Source: Limnohabitans sp. 103DPR2 (lineage in GTDB: Bacteria > Pseudomonadota > Gammaproteobacteria > Burkholderiales > Burkholderiaceae_C). Taken from it: a stretch of DNA of 64,000 nt. The position numbers and the translations under genes were made by a program. How positions within the stretch are numbered: position 1 is the first letter of the stretch; each line of letters starts with the position of its first letter. The notes beneath the pieces are model-generated. The model was not told where the DNA came from, ran no database searches, and was given only the letters and a program-made list of their open reading frames with translations. Positions 17,332-26,941 of this stretch are shown one piece after another. The stretch spans positions 1,240,001 to 1,304,000 of the forward strand of contig NZ_CP011834.1 of assembly GCF_001412575.1 (NCBI RefSeq), written 5' to 3'.

Positions 17332-18510
17332 TTAATGTGATTTCAAGAGCTTAGACAAGGCACTGGCCAGTTCTTCTAAGCGCGATAAATTGTGGATGGC
17401 CAACATGCCGTTCACATGGCGATTCAACACGCTTGCACCTGTTGCGATGGGCGCATAGCCCTCAAAACGCAGCAAAGGGTTGAGCCAAAGCAAAGAGCGT
17501 GTGTGACGCTTGAGCCAAACAAGCTCTGAGTCTAGCGCTTCCGCAGTGCCCGTGTCCAAGCCATCGCTGATTAACAACACCACCGTTCGCCTGCCTGTGA
17601 GTTTTTTGGCATGCTGTTTGCGAAATTGCACCAGCGATTGGCCCAACTGAGTGCCACCCGCAAAGTCTTTAATTTGATGGCTGGCCAAGGCCAGCATGTC
17701 GTCGGTGTCGCGCAGTTTGAAGGCGGGGTTGAGGTCAGTCAGGCCTGTGCCAAACGCGAACACTTGACGCGGCGTGCCTCGGGTGGCTTGGTGCAAAAAG
17801 GCCAGCAGCAAACGGGCGTAGCGTTCCATCGAGCCCGAAATGTCGACCAAGATGAGCAAGGGCAGGGCTTGGGGTTTGCGTTGCATGCGGGGCAGACGCA
17901 AAACATCGCCATCTTGGCGCGCGGCCATTTGCATGGTTTTGGCCCAATGCATGCGTTCGCCACGACCGCCAGCACGGGTTCGGCGACCTTGAATTTGGGG
18001 CAGGGGCAACTTGACGCGTCGCGCTAATTTCTCGACCAAGTTGAATTCGCTGGCGCTCAGGCTTTGAAAGTCGGCTTGTTGCAAACGCTCACGATCGCTG
18101 GCGCTCATGGCAGCGTCAAACTTCAGCTCATCTTCTTTGGGTTTGACGGGATCGTTGTGTTTGTTTTTGGCGGCCAGCGCTTCTTGCACGCGCGACTTGC
18201 GAGGCACACCGGGTGTAGCGGTAGGCGCTTTGGGCAGCAACTGCGACAGCAATTGGCGCGTGAGTTCGGGGTCTCTGAAAAATGCAGAGAACATTTGTTC
18301 AAACACCACCAGGTCCTCTTGTCGGCTGACCAAGCAGGCTTGAAGGGCGGCAGACAAATCACCTTTGCGTTCAATGCCAACCAGCTGAGTCGATTCAATG
18401 GCCAAGCTGATGCGCGACGCATCGATGGGCAAGCCTGCTCTGCGCAAGGCCCTTGCAAAACCCGTGATGTTGTCACTGAGTTTGCCAGTGCGTGCGTCGC
18501 CCAACAACAT
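17332..18510 (-). CDS. coxE: CoxE-like von Willebrand factor A domain protein
   Basis: This 392-residue VWA protein works with the MoxR-type ATPase CoxD in assembling the molybdenum-copper centre of CO dehydrogenases. The C-terminal VWA domain has the MIDAS motif DISGSMER and the later SDGLDTG. The N-terminal half (about 1-190) is the CoxE-specific region. I chose ATG 18510; the frame can also start at a TTG two codons earlier. The stop of coxD is twelve bases upstream, so the two are cotranscribed. Confidence 0.88.
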   Translation of the reverse strand: MLLGDARTGKLSDNITGFARALRRAGLPIDASRISLAIESTQLVGIERKGDLSAALQACLVSRQEDLVVFEQMFSAFFRDPELTRQLLSQLLPKAPTATPGVPRKSRVQEALAAKNKHNDPVKPKEDELKFDAAMSASDRERLQQADFQSLSASEFNLVEKLARRVKLPLPQIQGRRTRAGGRGERMHWAKTMQMAARQDGDVLRLPRMQRKPQALPLLILVDISGSMERYARLLLAFLHQATRGTPRQVFAFGTGLTDLNPAFKLRDTDDMLALASHQIKDFAGGTQLGQSLVQFRKQHAKKLTGRRTVVLLISDGLDTGTAEALDSELVWLKRHTRSLLWLNPLLRFEGYAPIATGASVLNRHVNGMLAIHNLSRLEELASALSKLLKSH

Positions 18511-18522
18511 GGTCAAAAATTC

Positions 18523-19443
18523 TTAAAGGACGGTAGGGGCAGGGGCCAACAAATCGTCAAGCAAAGGCGTGATGGCTGCAATGTCCTCGCGCTGCTTGAA
18601 CAAAATACCGACGGTGTCTTGAACCACTTCAGGGTCGAGCGTCAAGGTGTCCAAGGCGACCAGGGCTTTGGCCCACTCCACGCTTTCGGCAATGCCGGGA
18701 GCGCGCTGAAAGGCACTGGCAAAGGGCTGGCTGCGAAGGCGACCTACAAACTCAGCGACTTGTTCAGTCAACTGCGCGCTGGCCTGAGGCACTTGTGAAC
18801 GCACCACGGCCAACTCGCGCTCGCGATCGGGGTAATCCATCCAGTGATACAAGCAGCGTCGCTTCACGGCATCGTTCAAATCGCGTGTGCGGTTGCTGGT
18901 GAGGATGGTGACCGGTGCCACTTCGGCTTGGATGGAGCCCAGTTCTGGAATGCTGACCTGGTACTCACCCAAATACTCCAGCAAGAACGCTTCGAAGGGT
19001 TCGTCGGTGCGGTCCACTTCATCGATCAACAGCAGGGCGCCAGGCACTTCGGTTTGCAAGGCTTCGAGCAAAGGGCGCTTGACCAAGAAGCGTTTTTGGT
19101 AAACCTCGCGCTCAATGTCTTGGGGCGTGGCTGATCCCCCAGCGTGCGTGGCCGCTGCGCGCATGTGCAACAACTGCGCTGCATGATTCCATTCATACAA
19201 AGCTTCGCGTTGTTCCATGCCGTCGTAGCATTGCAGTCTGATCAGCGGTCGGCCAAGAACTTTGGCCAAGGCTTTGGCCAGTTCGGTTTTGCCCACACCA
19301 GGTTCACCCTCCAACAAAAGAGGGCGCTCTAATTTGAGGCTCAAAAAAACGGCGGTGATGAGCCGCCGTTCCGCGAAATAGCCCACGCCTTCTAAGGCCT
19401 GGGCAAGTTCGTCGATGGTTTTGAAAGTGTCTTTTGCGGTCAT
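18523..19443 (-). CDS. coxD: CoxD-like MoxR-family AAA+ ATPase
   Basis: This 306-residue AAA+ ATPase of the MoxR group has Walker A (GEPGVGKTELAKAL), Walker B (LLLIDEVDRTDEPFE), sensor 1 (LTSNRTRDL) and a helical lid domain. In characterised CO dehydrogenase systems CoxD is a membrane-associated chaperone that helps build the sulfido-molybdenum-copper site. Its start overlaps the coxM stop as ATGA, and coxE follows within twelve bases, so the ATPase and VWA partner are made together. Confidence 0.9.
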   Translation of the reverse strand: MTAKDTFKTIDELAQALEGVGYFAERRLITAVFLSLKLERPLLLEGEPGVGKTELAKALAKVLGRPLIRLQCYDGMEQREALYEWNHAAQLLHMRAAATHAGGSATPQDIEREVYQKRFLVKRPLLEALQTEVPGALLLIDEVDRTDEPFEAFLLEYLGEYQVSIPELGSIQAEVAPVTILTSNRTRDLNDAVKRRCLYHWMDYPDRERELAVVRSQVPQASAQLTEQVAEFVGRLRSQPFASAFQRAPGIAESVEWAKALVALDTLTLDPEVVQDTVGILFKQREDIAAITPLLDDLLAPAPTVL

Positions 19444-20231
19444 CCGTTCGCCTGTTTCACCGCCCTTTGGGTTTGCACGGTGATCAGGTGAGCGCGATAG
19501 GCCTTTGAAGCGTGCAGGTCGGCATTGAGATCTGTAGAGTCTACCGCGACACCAGCCACTGCTTCGGGTGTGAAGCTTTTGCTTAAAGCTGCTTCAAGCC
19601 CTGCGTGACGGAACACGCCATTGCCTGCGCCAGTAATGGCCACGCGCGCACCTGCCGCTGTCTGGGCCACAAACACGCCCACCAACGCAAAGCGTGAGGC
19701 CGGTTGGTTGAATTTGGCGTACGCCGCTTTAGTGGGAATGGGGAAACTCACGGAAGTGATGATTTCGCCCGCTTCCAAAGCGGTGGTGTACAGGCCTTGG
19801 AAAAAGTCGTCAGCCTTGATGGCACGCTTGTCGGTATTGACTGTGGCGCCCAAAGCCAGCAAAGCGCTGGGGTAGCAGGCTGCTGGGTCGTTGTTGGCCA
19901 CAGAGCCACCAATGGTACCCATGGCGCGCACTTGCTTGTCGCCAATGTTGTTGGCCAATGCGGCCAAGCCAGGAATGTGCTGCTTGACGTCTGCGTTGTC
20001 GGCCACGTCTTGGTGACGCGTCATGGCGCCAATCACGATGTTGTTGCCGTCTTTTTTGACGCCGGCCAAACCGCTGATGGCAGCCAAGTCAATCAAGGTT
20101 TCGGGTTGCTGCAGGCGTTGCTTCATCGCAGCGATCATGGTTTGACCACCGGCCAAAACTTGACCGCCTGCTTGCGCCGCTTTTTGCGCATCAGCCAAGG
20201 CTGTGGGTCTTTCGTATTTGAATGCGTACAT
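19440..20231 (-). CDS. coxM: CoxM-like FAD-binding subunit of molybdenum hydroxylase
   Basis: This 263-residue flavoprotein subunit passes electrons from the iron-sulfur subunit to the acceptor. The FAD-binding motifs are visible: AGGQTMIAAMKQRL near residues 31-45 and TIGGSVANNDPAACYPS near 106-122. GGAG sits about nine bases before the ATG. It follows coxL after 22 bases. The small, large, medium order of this operon is the one described for form II (CoxSLM) systems. Confidence 0.9.
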   Translation of the reverse strand: MYAFKYERPTALADAQKAAQAGGQVLAGGQTMIAAMKQRLQQPETLIDLAAISGLAGVKKDGNNIVIGAMTRHQDVADNADVKQHIPGLAALANNIGDKQVRAMGTIGGSVANNDPAACYPSALLALGATVNTDKRAIKADDFFQGLYTTALEAGEIITSVSFPIPTKAAYAKFNQPASRFALVGVFVAQTAAGARVAITGAGNGVFRHAGLEAALSKSFTPEAVAGVAVDSTDLNADLHASKAYRAHLITVQTQRAVKQANG

Positions 20232-20253
20232 GGTGTGTTCTCCGAATATCTAA

Positions 20254-22629
20254 TTAATGCTTGGCGGCTTGAATGGCTTCCCACACGCGGTGTGGTGTGG
20301 CAGGCATGTCAAAGTCTTTGACGCCAAGGGGTGCCAGTGCGTCCAGCACGGCATTGATCACAGCAGGGGGAGAGCCAATGGCGCCCGCTTCACCACAACC
20401 CTTGGTGCCCAAAGGATTGGTGGTGCAGGGGGTGCACTCGTGACCGATGGCGAACTCGGGGAAATCGTCGGCGCGTGGCATGGGGTAGTCCATGAAAGAG
20501 CCCGTCAAGAGTTGACCGGTTTCTTTGTCGTACACGCAGTTTTCCATGAGGGCTTGGCCAATGCCTTGCACCAAACCGCCATGCACTTGGCCTTCCACAA
20601 TCATCGGGTTGATGATGGTGCCGAAGTCGTCCACGGCTGTGAACTTGTCCACTTTGGTGACGCCAGTTTGAGGATCAATTTCCACTTCGCAGATGTAAGT
20701 GCCTGCAGGGAATGTGAAGTTGGTGGGGTCGTAGAACGCAGTTTCGTTCAAGCCTGGCTCCAACTTGTCTAAGGGGTAGTTGTGGGGCACATAGGCTGTG
20801 AGGGCGACAGTACCAAACGGAATCTTTTTATCGGTGCCTTTCACGCTGAATTCGCCGTTGGCAAAGTCAATGTCGGCATCGCCAGCTTCCATCAGGTGGG
20901 CTGCAATTTTCTTGGCCTTGGCTTCAATTTTGTCGAGGGCGCGCATCAGTGCAGCACCACCTACAGAAATAGAACGTGAGCCGTAAGTGCCCATGCCGAA
21001 AGGCACGCGGCCGGTGTCGCCGTGAACGATGTCAACGTTTTCAACCGGAATGCCCAAGCGCGCAGCCACCACCTGTGCAAAGGTAGTTTCGTGACCTTGG
21101 CCATGGCTGTGTGAGCCTGTGAACACCGTGACGCTGCCTGTGGGGTGAACGCGAACTTCACCGCACTCAAACAAGCCAGCGCGAGCGCCCAAAGCACCTG
21201 CCACATTGCTGGGGGCTAGTCCGCAAGCCTCGATGTAGCTGGAGTAACCAATGCCGCGGAGCAAGCCTTTGGCAGCACTGGCCGCTTTACGGGCAGGGAA
21301 GCCCGCTAAGTCGCCCAGCTTGTTGGCGTGGTTCATAAGGGCATGGAAATCGCCCGTGTCGTACTGCAAAGCCACTGGCGTTTGGTACGGGAACTGTGTG
21401 ATGAAGTTCTTGCTGCGAATGGCGTCTTGCGTCATGCCCAACTCGAAAGCTGCGCGAGACACAATGCGCTCTAGCAGGTAAGTGGCTTCTGGACGACCTG
21501 CCCCGCGGTAAGCATCGACTGGCGCGGTGTTGGTGAACCAGGCATCCACTTCGACATAGACTTGAGGTGTGGCGTATTGGCCAGCCAACAAAGTGGCGTA
21601 AAGAATCGTAGGCACCGCTGTTGAGAACGTGGACAAGTAAGCACCCAAGTTGGCATCGGTGTGCACGCGCAAAGCCAAGAACTTGCCGTCTTTGTCGATG
21701 GCCAATTCGGCGTGGCTGGAATGGTCACGGCCGTGCGCATCGCTTAAGAAAGCTTCTGAGCGATCGCAGTTCCATTTGATGTTGCGGTTGAGCTTTTTAG
21801 AAGCCCAAGTGAGACACACATCTTCAGCGTACAAGTAAATTTTGGCGCCAAAACCACCGCCCACATCGGGAGCAATCACACGCACTTTGTGTTCGGGCAA
21901 ACCCATCACAAACGCGGTCATGAGCAGACGCTCAACGTGCGGATTTTGGTTGGACACGTACAGTGTGTACTCGTCGCTGGCGCGGTTGTAGCTGCCAATG
22001 GCGGCGCGTGGCTCCATGGGGTTAGGCGCCAAGCGGTTGTTGATCAAATCAAGCTTGGTCACGTGTGCTGCATTGGCAAAGGCTGCGTCGACAGCGGCCT
22101 TGTCGCCAATGGCCCAGTTGTAGCAATGGTTGTTGGGGGCTTCTGCGTGCAGGGCTGTGGCCGTTTTGGCTTGACGCACATCGACCACAGCGGGCAACAC
22201 GTCGTAATCCACTTCGACCAATTCAGCAGCGTTTTTGGCTTGCTCTAAAGTTTCGGCCACCACCATGGCCACGTGGTCGCCCACGTAGCGAACCTTGCCA
22301 TTGGCAAGAATGGGGTGAGGTGGCTCGTTCATGGGTTTGCCGCTGGTGTCGGTGATCAACCAGCCGCAGGGCAAGCCATTGATCTTGGCGTCGACCACAT
22401 CGGGGCCGTCGAGCACTGCCACCACACCCGGTGCTGCCAAAGCTGCTGCTTTGTTGATGCTTTTGATATTGGCGTGCGCATGCGGTGAACGCACGAACAC
22501 AGCGTGCGTCATATTGTCGAGGCGAATGTCGTCGGTGTAGTTGCCAGCGCCCGTGAGGAAACGGTAGTCTTCCTTGCGACGCAAGGCTTCACCGATGTGG
22601 GGGAGTTTGGAGAAATCTGATGCACCCAT
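20254..22629 (-). CDS. coxL: molybdopterin-binding large subunit, form II CoxL type
   Basis: This 791-residue catalytic subunit of the xanthine oxidase family binds molybdopterin cytosine dinucleotide. GGGFGAK (about 257-263) and GCGEAG near the C-terminus, carrying the catalytic Glu, mark the family. The active-site loop reads AYRGAGR at residues 373-379. That is the form II signature, not the AYXCSFR loop with the copper-binding Cys of proven (form I) CO dehydrogenases. So CO oxidation in vivo is doubtful, and another hydroxylation substrate is possible. AAGGAG precedes the ATG. CoxS ends ten bases upstream. Confidence 0.9.
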   Translation of the reverse strand: MGASDFSKLPHIGEALRRKEDYRFLTGAGNYTDDIRLDNMTHAVFVRSPHAHANIKSINKAAALAAPGVVAVLDGPDVVDAKINGLPCGWLITDTSGKPMNEPPHPILANGKVRYVGDHVAMVVAETLEQAKNAAELVEVDYDVLPAVVDVRQAKTATALHAEAPNNHCYNWAIGDKAAVDAAFANAAHVTKLDLINNRLAPNPMEPRAAIGSYNRASDEYTLYVSNQNPHVERLLMTAFVMGLPEHKVRVIAPDVGGGFGAKIYLYAEDVCLTWASKKLNRNIKWNCDRSEAFLSDAHGRDHSSHAELAIDKDGKFLALRVHTDANLGAYLSTFSTAVPTILYATLLAGQYATPQVYVEVDAWFTNTAPVDAYRGAGRPEATYLLERIVSRAAFELGMTQDAIRSKNFITQFPYQTPVALQYDTGDFHALMNHANKLGDLAGFPARKAASAAKGLLRGIGYSSYIEACGLAPSNVAGALGARAGLFECGEVRVHPTGSVTVFTGSHSHGQGHETTFAQVVAARLGIPVENVDIVHGDTGRVPFGMGTYGSRSISVGGAALMRALDKIEAKAKKIAAHLMEAGDADIDFANGEFSVKGTDKKIPFGTVALTAYVPHNYPLDKLEPGLNETAFYDPTNFTFPAGTYICEVEIDPQTGVTKVDKFTAVDDFGTIINPMIVEGQVHGGLVQGIGQALMENCVYDKETGQLLTGSFMDYPMPRADDFPEFAIGHECTPCTTNPLGTKGCGEAGAIGSPPAVINAVLDALAPLGVKDFDMPATPHRVWEAIQAAKH

Positions 22630-22639
22630 GGTGAGCTCC

Positions 22640-23107
22640 TTAAGCTTTCATGGCAGCAGAACCTTGCTGCACGGCCTTGACGATGTTTTGGTAACCGGTG
22701 CAACGGCACAGGTTGCCCTCGAGCAATTCGCGAATTTCGGTTTCGCTGGCATTGGGGTGGCGCTTGGCGATGTCGACCGCGCTCATGACCATGCCGGGGG
22801 TGCAGAAGCCGCACTGCAAGCCGTGACATTCTTTGAATGCCGCTTGCATGGGGTGCATGGTGCCGTCGGCTTGGGCCATGCCTTCAATGGTGGTGACTTC
22901 GGCGCCTTGCGCCTGTGCGGTGAGCATGTTGCATGACTTCACTGCACGGCCGTTCACATGAACAGTACAAGCGCCGCATTGGGCGGTATCGCAACCCACG
23001 TGGGTGCCAGTGAGTTTGAGGTGCTCGCGCAAGGCTTGAACGAGCAATGTGTTGGGGGCGGCATCAACGGACACTGATTTGCCGTTGACCTTCATTTGAA
23101 CCTGCAT
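22640..23107 (-). CDS. coxS: CoxS-like [2Fe-2S] small subunit
   Basis: This 155-residue iron-sulfur subunit has two domains. The N-terminal plant-ferredoxin-like cluster site is in [15 protein letters not shown]. The C-terminal helical domain has CGFCTPGM and [12 protein letters not shown] for the second cluster. It carries electrons from the molybdenum site to the flavin in CoxM. It is the first gene of the operon, with GAGGAG seven bases before the ATG. The 86 bases up to the next gene hold no clear terminator. Confidence 0.92.
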   Translation of the reverse strand: MQVQMKVNGKSVSVDAAPNTLLVQALREHLKLTGTHVGCDTAQCGACTVHVNGRAVKSCNMLTAQAQGAEVTTIEGMAQADGTMHPMQAAFKECHGLQCGFCTPGMVMSAVDIAKRHPNASETEIRELLEGNLCRCTGYQNIVKAVQQGSAAMKA

Positions 23108-23193
23108 GCGTAACTCCTCGGATTGAATTCGTCCTCCAGTAGATCACGCAGCAAGCAAATGTTCGGTAAGGGCTTTCCCCAATTTTCAACGCA

Positions 23194-25380
23194 TTAGGCC
23201 AGCTTAGACCTTCGCCACTGACTGACCACCATGGGAATGACCATGGCCACGCCGACCAAACTGGCCGTCAGGCTAGGTGCAATCATCAGCAAGGCGGCAA
23301 ACAAGCAAGTGAGCTGTTCCCAGCGTTTCATTTCTACCAAGAGGAACTTGCTCAAAGCAGCTGCCATGAGGGTGATGCCAAAAACGCAGCCGCTAAAGGT
23401 AATGATGAAGCTTTCCCAAGTAAACCCTTTGGCCACCAAAAGCAAAGAGGGCGAGAAGACAAAGACAAAAGGAACCAATGCTTTGGCCAGGCCCAAGCGG
23501 AAGGCCGTGTTGCCGGTCTTGAAAGGGTCACTGCCAGCCATGCCTGCGGCGGCGTAAGCGGCAAGAGCTACCGGAGGCGTGATATCGGCTAACACGCCGT
23601 AATAGAACACAAAGAAGTGCGCAACCAAGGGCTCTACACCCAAGCCCACCAAGGTGGGGGCAGCCACGGTGACCATGATGATGTAGGTGGCTGTGGTGGG
23701 CACACCGCAGCCCATCAAGATGCAAACCAGACCGGTCATGGTGAGGGCTGCAAGCAAGGTGAGTGTGTTCAAGGACGCCCAATCTGCAGGGATCCAGCCG
23801 CTCATGAATGCAGAAATGGTTTGCGCTGCTTGCGTGATGATGTAGCTGATCTTGAAGCCCACGCCAGTGAGCGTGACCACACCAATCACGATGCCCACGG
23901 TGGCCGCCGCAGCGCCCACAGCCAAGGCGTACTTGGCGCCAGTTTCAAGCGCTTCAATCAAGACATGCGGTTCAATGCGACCGCGCACACCCGCCCAGAT
24001 GTAGGCAGCAGCGCCGACGATCAAGGCCAATGCGAACAAGACCAATTTGATGGTGCTATTGTCATTTCCGAAATCGGAGAACGCGATGGTCATCAAGATG
24101 GCGTGCATGACCACCAAGAGGCCCCAGTTCTTGAGTTGGTTGCCACTGGTTTTGGTAGACATGCCCACAATGGCACATGAACTGATGCCTACAAATGCCG
24201 CCAAATAAGGCGTGCGACCTGAAACCAGAATGCTGATCAGCAAGCCCAAAGGAATGAGGGTGGGCCAACGCATTTTGAGTGACTCGGCCAAACGTGGCAT
24301 TTCTTCTTCTGTGAGTCCGCGCAGGCCATATCGCTTGGCTTCAAAGTGCACTTGCATGAACACGCCAAAGAAGTGCATGAACGCAGGCACCACCGATGCG
24401 GCAATGATGGTTTGGTAGGGCACGTTCAAGAATTCGATCATCAAGAACGCTGCAGCACCCAGCACGGGCGGTGTAATTTGTCCGCCTGTGGAGGAGGCGG
24501 CTTCAACCGCTGCCGCAAAGTGCTTTTTGTAGCCCACACGAATCATGGCGGGAATGGTGAGCGAGCCCACCGTGACGGCATTGGCCACGGAGGAGCCACT
24601 CAACATGCCAAACAGGGCCGAGCCAAATACGCTGACCTTGGCAGGGCCACCGGCATAACGTCCGGCAATGCTAGAGGCAACGTCTAAGAACAATTGACCC
24701 AAGCCAATGCGTGTGGCCATGACGCCAAACAACACAAAGTGAAAAACATAAGTGGCCACCACGCCCACCGCCACGCCGTAAATGCCTTGGCTGGTGAGGT
24801 ACTGGTGATTGATCATCATGGACCAATTGGCGCCAGCATGTTTGAGCAAACCGGGGAAGTAGGGGCCAAGCAATGCATAAGCCGTGAAGCCAATCGCGAT
24901 CAGTGGCAAAGGCCAGCCCATGGAGCGCCGTGTGGCTTCCAGCAAGGTGATGAACAGAATGCTGCCCATGATGACGTCCATGTTGCTGGGGTTGCCCACG
25001 CGGAACATCAGGTCATCAAAGACATAGGGGATGTACAAAACGCTCAATGCGCAAGCACCTGCCAACAGCCAGTCCACCAGCGGCACACCACCTGGATTTA
25101 AAAACGAACTTTTGAGATCGCGATTGGCAGAGGCGCTACTGAATGCAAAGACCAAAAAAATCATGCCTAACACAAAGGCCAAGTGCACACCGCGGTGCGT
25201 GATTTCTTGCAGCAAGCCAAAGCCTGCGGTGTAGTAGTGAAAGCACGACAGGGCAATCAAGAGCCATTTGACGATTTGCGTGGCAGGCGGCAAGGTGGGC
25301 CGAAAGCGCATCTCGGGATCAAACTGTTCTTCGAGTTCTTGTAGTTTTTGATCGTCGGGGAGCAGGGTGGCAGCGGTCAT
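23194..25380 (-). CDS. TRAP transporter fused permease (DctQ and DctM in one chain), TAXI type
   Basis: This 728-residue inner-membrane protein joins the small (4-helix) and large (12-helix) TRAP permease parts in one chain, as is usual with TAXI receptors. The large-subunit part shows AASSTGGQITPPVLGAAAF at about residues 290-308 and GCGVPTTATYIIMV later. The receptor gene lies upstream on the same strand, separated by 83 bases that contain two hairpins. The transporter probably takes up an organic acid or amino acid with Na+; the substrate cannot be read. CoxS begins 86 bases downstream, so read-through into cox is possible. Confidence 0.9.
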   Translation of the reverse strand: MTAATLLPDDQKLQELEEQFDPEMRFRPTLPPATQIVKWLLIALSCFHYYTAGFGLLQEITHRGVHLAFVLGMIFLVFAFSSASANRDLKSSFLNPGGVPLVDWLLAGACALSVLYIPYVFDDLMFRVGNPSNMDVIMGSILFITLLEATRRSMGWPLPLIAIGFTAYALLGPYFPGLLKHAGANWSMMINHQYLTSQGIYGVAVGVVATYVFHFVLFGVMATRIGLGQLFLDVASSIAGRYAGGPAKVSVFGSALFGMLSGSSVANAVTVGSLTIPAMIRVGYKKHFAAAVEAASSTGGQITPPVLGAAAFLMIEFLNVPYQTIIAASVVPAFMHFFGVFMQVHFEAKRYGLRGLTEEEMPRLAESLKMRWPTLIPLGLLISILVSGRTPYLAAFVGISSCAIVGMSTKTSGNQLKNWGLLVVMHAILMTIAFSDFGNDNSTIKLVLFALALIVGAAAYIWAGVRGRIEPHVLIEALETGAKYALAVGAAAATVGIVIGVVTLTGVGFKISYIITQAAQTISAFMSGWIPADWASLNTLTLLAALTMTGLVCILMGCGVPTTATYIIMVTVAAPTLVGLGVEPLVAHFFVFYYGVLADITPPVALAAYAAAGMAGSDPFKTGNTAFRLGLAKALVPFVFVFSPSLLLVAKGFTWESFIITFSGCVFGITLMAAALSKFLLVEMKRWEQLTCLFAALLMIAPSLTASLVGVAMVIPMVVSQWRRSKLA

Positions 25381-25407
25381 GTGAATACTCTGGAAACTTC
25401 AAGTAGT

Positions 25408-25442
25408 AACGGGCGAGTTAACCTGAAGTTAACCCGCCCGTT
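25408..25442 (-). promoter_or_regulatory. long intercistronic hairpin between TAXI receptor and fused permease genes
   Basis: Two nested arm pairs, AACGGGCG/CGCCCGTT outside and GTTAAC/GTTAAC inside, are separated by one mismatch (25416 against 25434) and a five-base loop. No T run follows on the minus strand, so this looks more like an mRNA-stabilising or partial-termination element than a terminator. Confidence 0.7.
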
Positions 25443-25445
25443 GGC

Positions 25446-25464
25446 ATTTAACGAAACGTTAAAT
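25446..25464 (-). promoter_or_regulatory. second hairpin at the TAXI receptor stop codon
   Basis: This is a perfect inverted repeat ATTTAACG-AAA-CGTTAAAT. Its last base is the final base of the receptor's stop codon. It stands three bases from the longer hairpin, giving a tandem pair. Confidence 0.6.
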
Positions 25465-26441
25465 TATTTCAAGACACCCGCTTCGCGGTAGAACTTTTCT
25501 GCACCGGGGTGGAAAGGAATGCCAGCACCTTGCACAGCATTTTTCAAGGTGATCAGCTTGCCCTTGGCGTGGCCAGCGGCCAATGCTTTTTGGGTGGACT
25601 CGCTGTACAAAGCTTTGGTGATTTGGTAGATGGTTTCTGTGTCAGCTTTGGCGCTGGTCACCCACTGGGCGCCCACAGACAATGTGTTCACAGCGTCAAC
25701 ATCTTTGTAGGTGGCAGCAGGCACACTGTCGTTGGCAAAGAAGGAGCTGGTGCTGCGCAAGGCTTGCGCTTGAGCGCCATCAATGGGCAACAAGGCAATG
25801 CCGCCGCCACTAGAAGCCAATTCGGCAATGGCGCCAGCCGGTGCACCGCCCACGAAGAAGAAGGCATCCAAAGCGCCGTCTTTCATTTTGTCAGCCGCTT
25901 GGTTGGGCTTGATGTACTCGGGCTTGATTTCGGATTCTTTGATGTTGTAGGCGGCCAAGATCAAACGGGCATTGACCAGCGTGCCAGAGCCTGGCTCGTC
26001 CAAGGCAACGCGCTTGCCTTTGAGTTCAGCAATGCTTTTGATGCCAGAAGATTTTTTGACCACCACGTGAATGGTTTCAGGGTAGAGGTTGGCGATGAGG
26101 CGCAAATCTGGAATATTGGGCTTGCCTTCGTAGATGCCCGTGCCTTTTTGGGCCCAAGTGGCCACGTCAGACTGAGAGAAACCTGATTCCATGGCGCCAC
26201 TGGCCACGCCATTGACGTTGGCCACAGAGCCATTGGTGGCCTGTGCAGTGGCAATCAGTTTGCCTGGTACAGACACCGCGTTGGCAATCATGCCGCCCAC
26301 GGGGTAGTAAGTGCCTGCTGTACCGCCTGTGCCAATGCGGAAGAAAGCTTGTGCTTGTGCGCTGGTGCTCACGGTCAAAGCCAAGGGGAGTGCCACAGCC
26401 ACACCAAGGGCTAGGCGACGTGCAATGTGATTCAGGGTCAT
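25464..26441 (-). CDS. TAXI-family TRAP transporter solute receptor
   Basis: This periplasmic receptor of 325 residues is of the TAXI (NMT1/THI5-like) type. The signal peptide is clear: MTLNHIARRLALG, a hydrophobic core, and a cleavage region near AQA. The mature start FFRIGTGGTAGTYYPVGGMIAN is the family hallmark, with GSVANVNGVASG and LIANLYPETIHVVVKK after it. GGAG lies about six bases before ATG 26441; the open frame could start seven codons earlier. It supplies ligand to the fused permease encoded next. Relatives bind glutamate, glutamine or 2-oxoglutarate, but the ligand here is unknown. Confidence 0.9.
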   Translation of the reverse strand: MTLNHIARRLALGVAVALPLALTVSTSAQAQAFFRIGTGGTAGTYYPVGGMIANAVSVPGKLIATAQATNGSVANVNGVASGAMESGFSQSDVATWAQKGTGIYEGKPNIPDLRLIANLYPETIHVVVKKSSGIKSIAELKGKRVALDEPGSGTLVNARLILAAYNIKESEIKPEYIKPNQAADKMKDGALDAFFFVGGAPAGAIAELASSGGGIALLPIDGAQAQALRSTSSFFANDSVPAATYKDVDAVNTLSVGAQWVTSAKADTETIYQITKALYSESTQKALAAGHAKGKLITLKNAVQGAGIPFHPGAEKFYREAGVLK

Positions 26442-26493
26442 AGGTGCTCCAAGTAAAACCAAACAATGTTGCAGTAGACCTCATTCCCCAGAT

Positions 26494-26892
26494 TTAGGGC
26501 ATAGGACTAATACCGATTAATTTGACAGTGTAAAGCCCAAAATAAGTCAAAACCAGGGAGCCCAGCAAATGAATGCCTGCCGTAAACAGGGCCAGGGCCA
26601 GTCGACCCTGTTGCAACATGCCCACCACTTCAGCGGAAAACGTGGAAAAGGTGGTCAGTGCGCCTAAAAAGCCCGTGACGCACAACAAGCGCCACTCGGG
26701 TGCCAGTTGGGGCATGTTTTGAAAAATACCCACGCACAATCCAATGAGGTAGCCGCCGATCAAGTTGGCGGCCAAGGTGCCCCATGGCAATAAACCATCA
26801 TCTGATGTGCTGGGGTTGAGCCACAACCCCAATTGCCAGCGCGCCAAAGCGCCCAGGCAAGCACCGAAGCAAATGGCAATGACGGCAAACAT
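26494..26892 (-). CDS. crcB: fluoride ion channel CrcB/Fluc
   Basis: This 132-residue protein has four membrane helices. It forms a dual-topology dimer that lets fluoride leave the cell. The family signatures are GACLGALARWQLG at the start, GTLAANLIGGYLIG in the middle and TGFLGALTTFSTFSAE, which holds the pore Phe and Ser/Thr residues. AAGGA lies about eight bases before the ATG. The 49 bases upstream are too short to hold a fluoride riboswitch, so it may be expressed with rdgC upstream. Confidence 0.93.
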   Translation of the reverse strand: MFAVIAICFGACLGALARWQLGLWLNPSTSDDGLLPWGTLAANLIGGYLIGLCVGIFQNMPQLAPEWRLLCVTGFLGALTTFSTFSAEVVGMLQQGRLALALFTAGIHLLGSLVLTYFGLYTVKLIGISPMP

Positions 26893-26941
26893 GGCAGTGA
26901 TCCTTGTGAATTAAATCAAATGGGCGACAGCAGCATGAGGC

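Noticed and set aside
25509..26186. 225-codon open frame opposite the TAXI receptor gene
   Set aside because: The receptor on the other strand has signal peptide and family hallmark; this frame has none.
26893..26941. Fluoride riboswitch before crcB
   Set aside because: The gap is only 49 bases and no typical pseudoknot pattern is visible.
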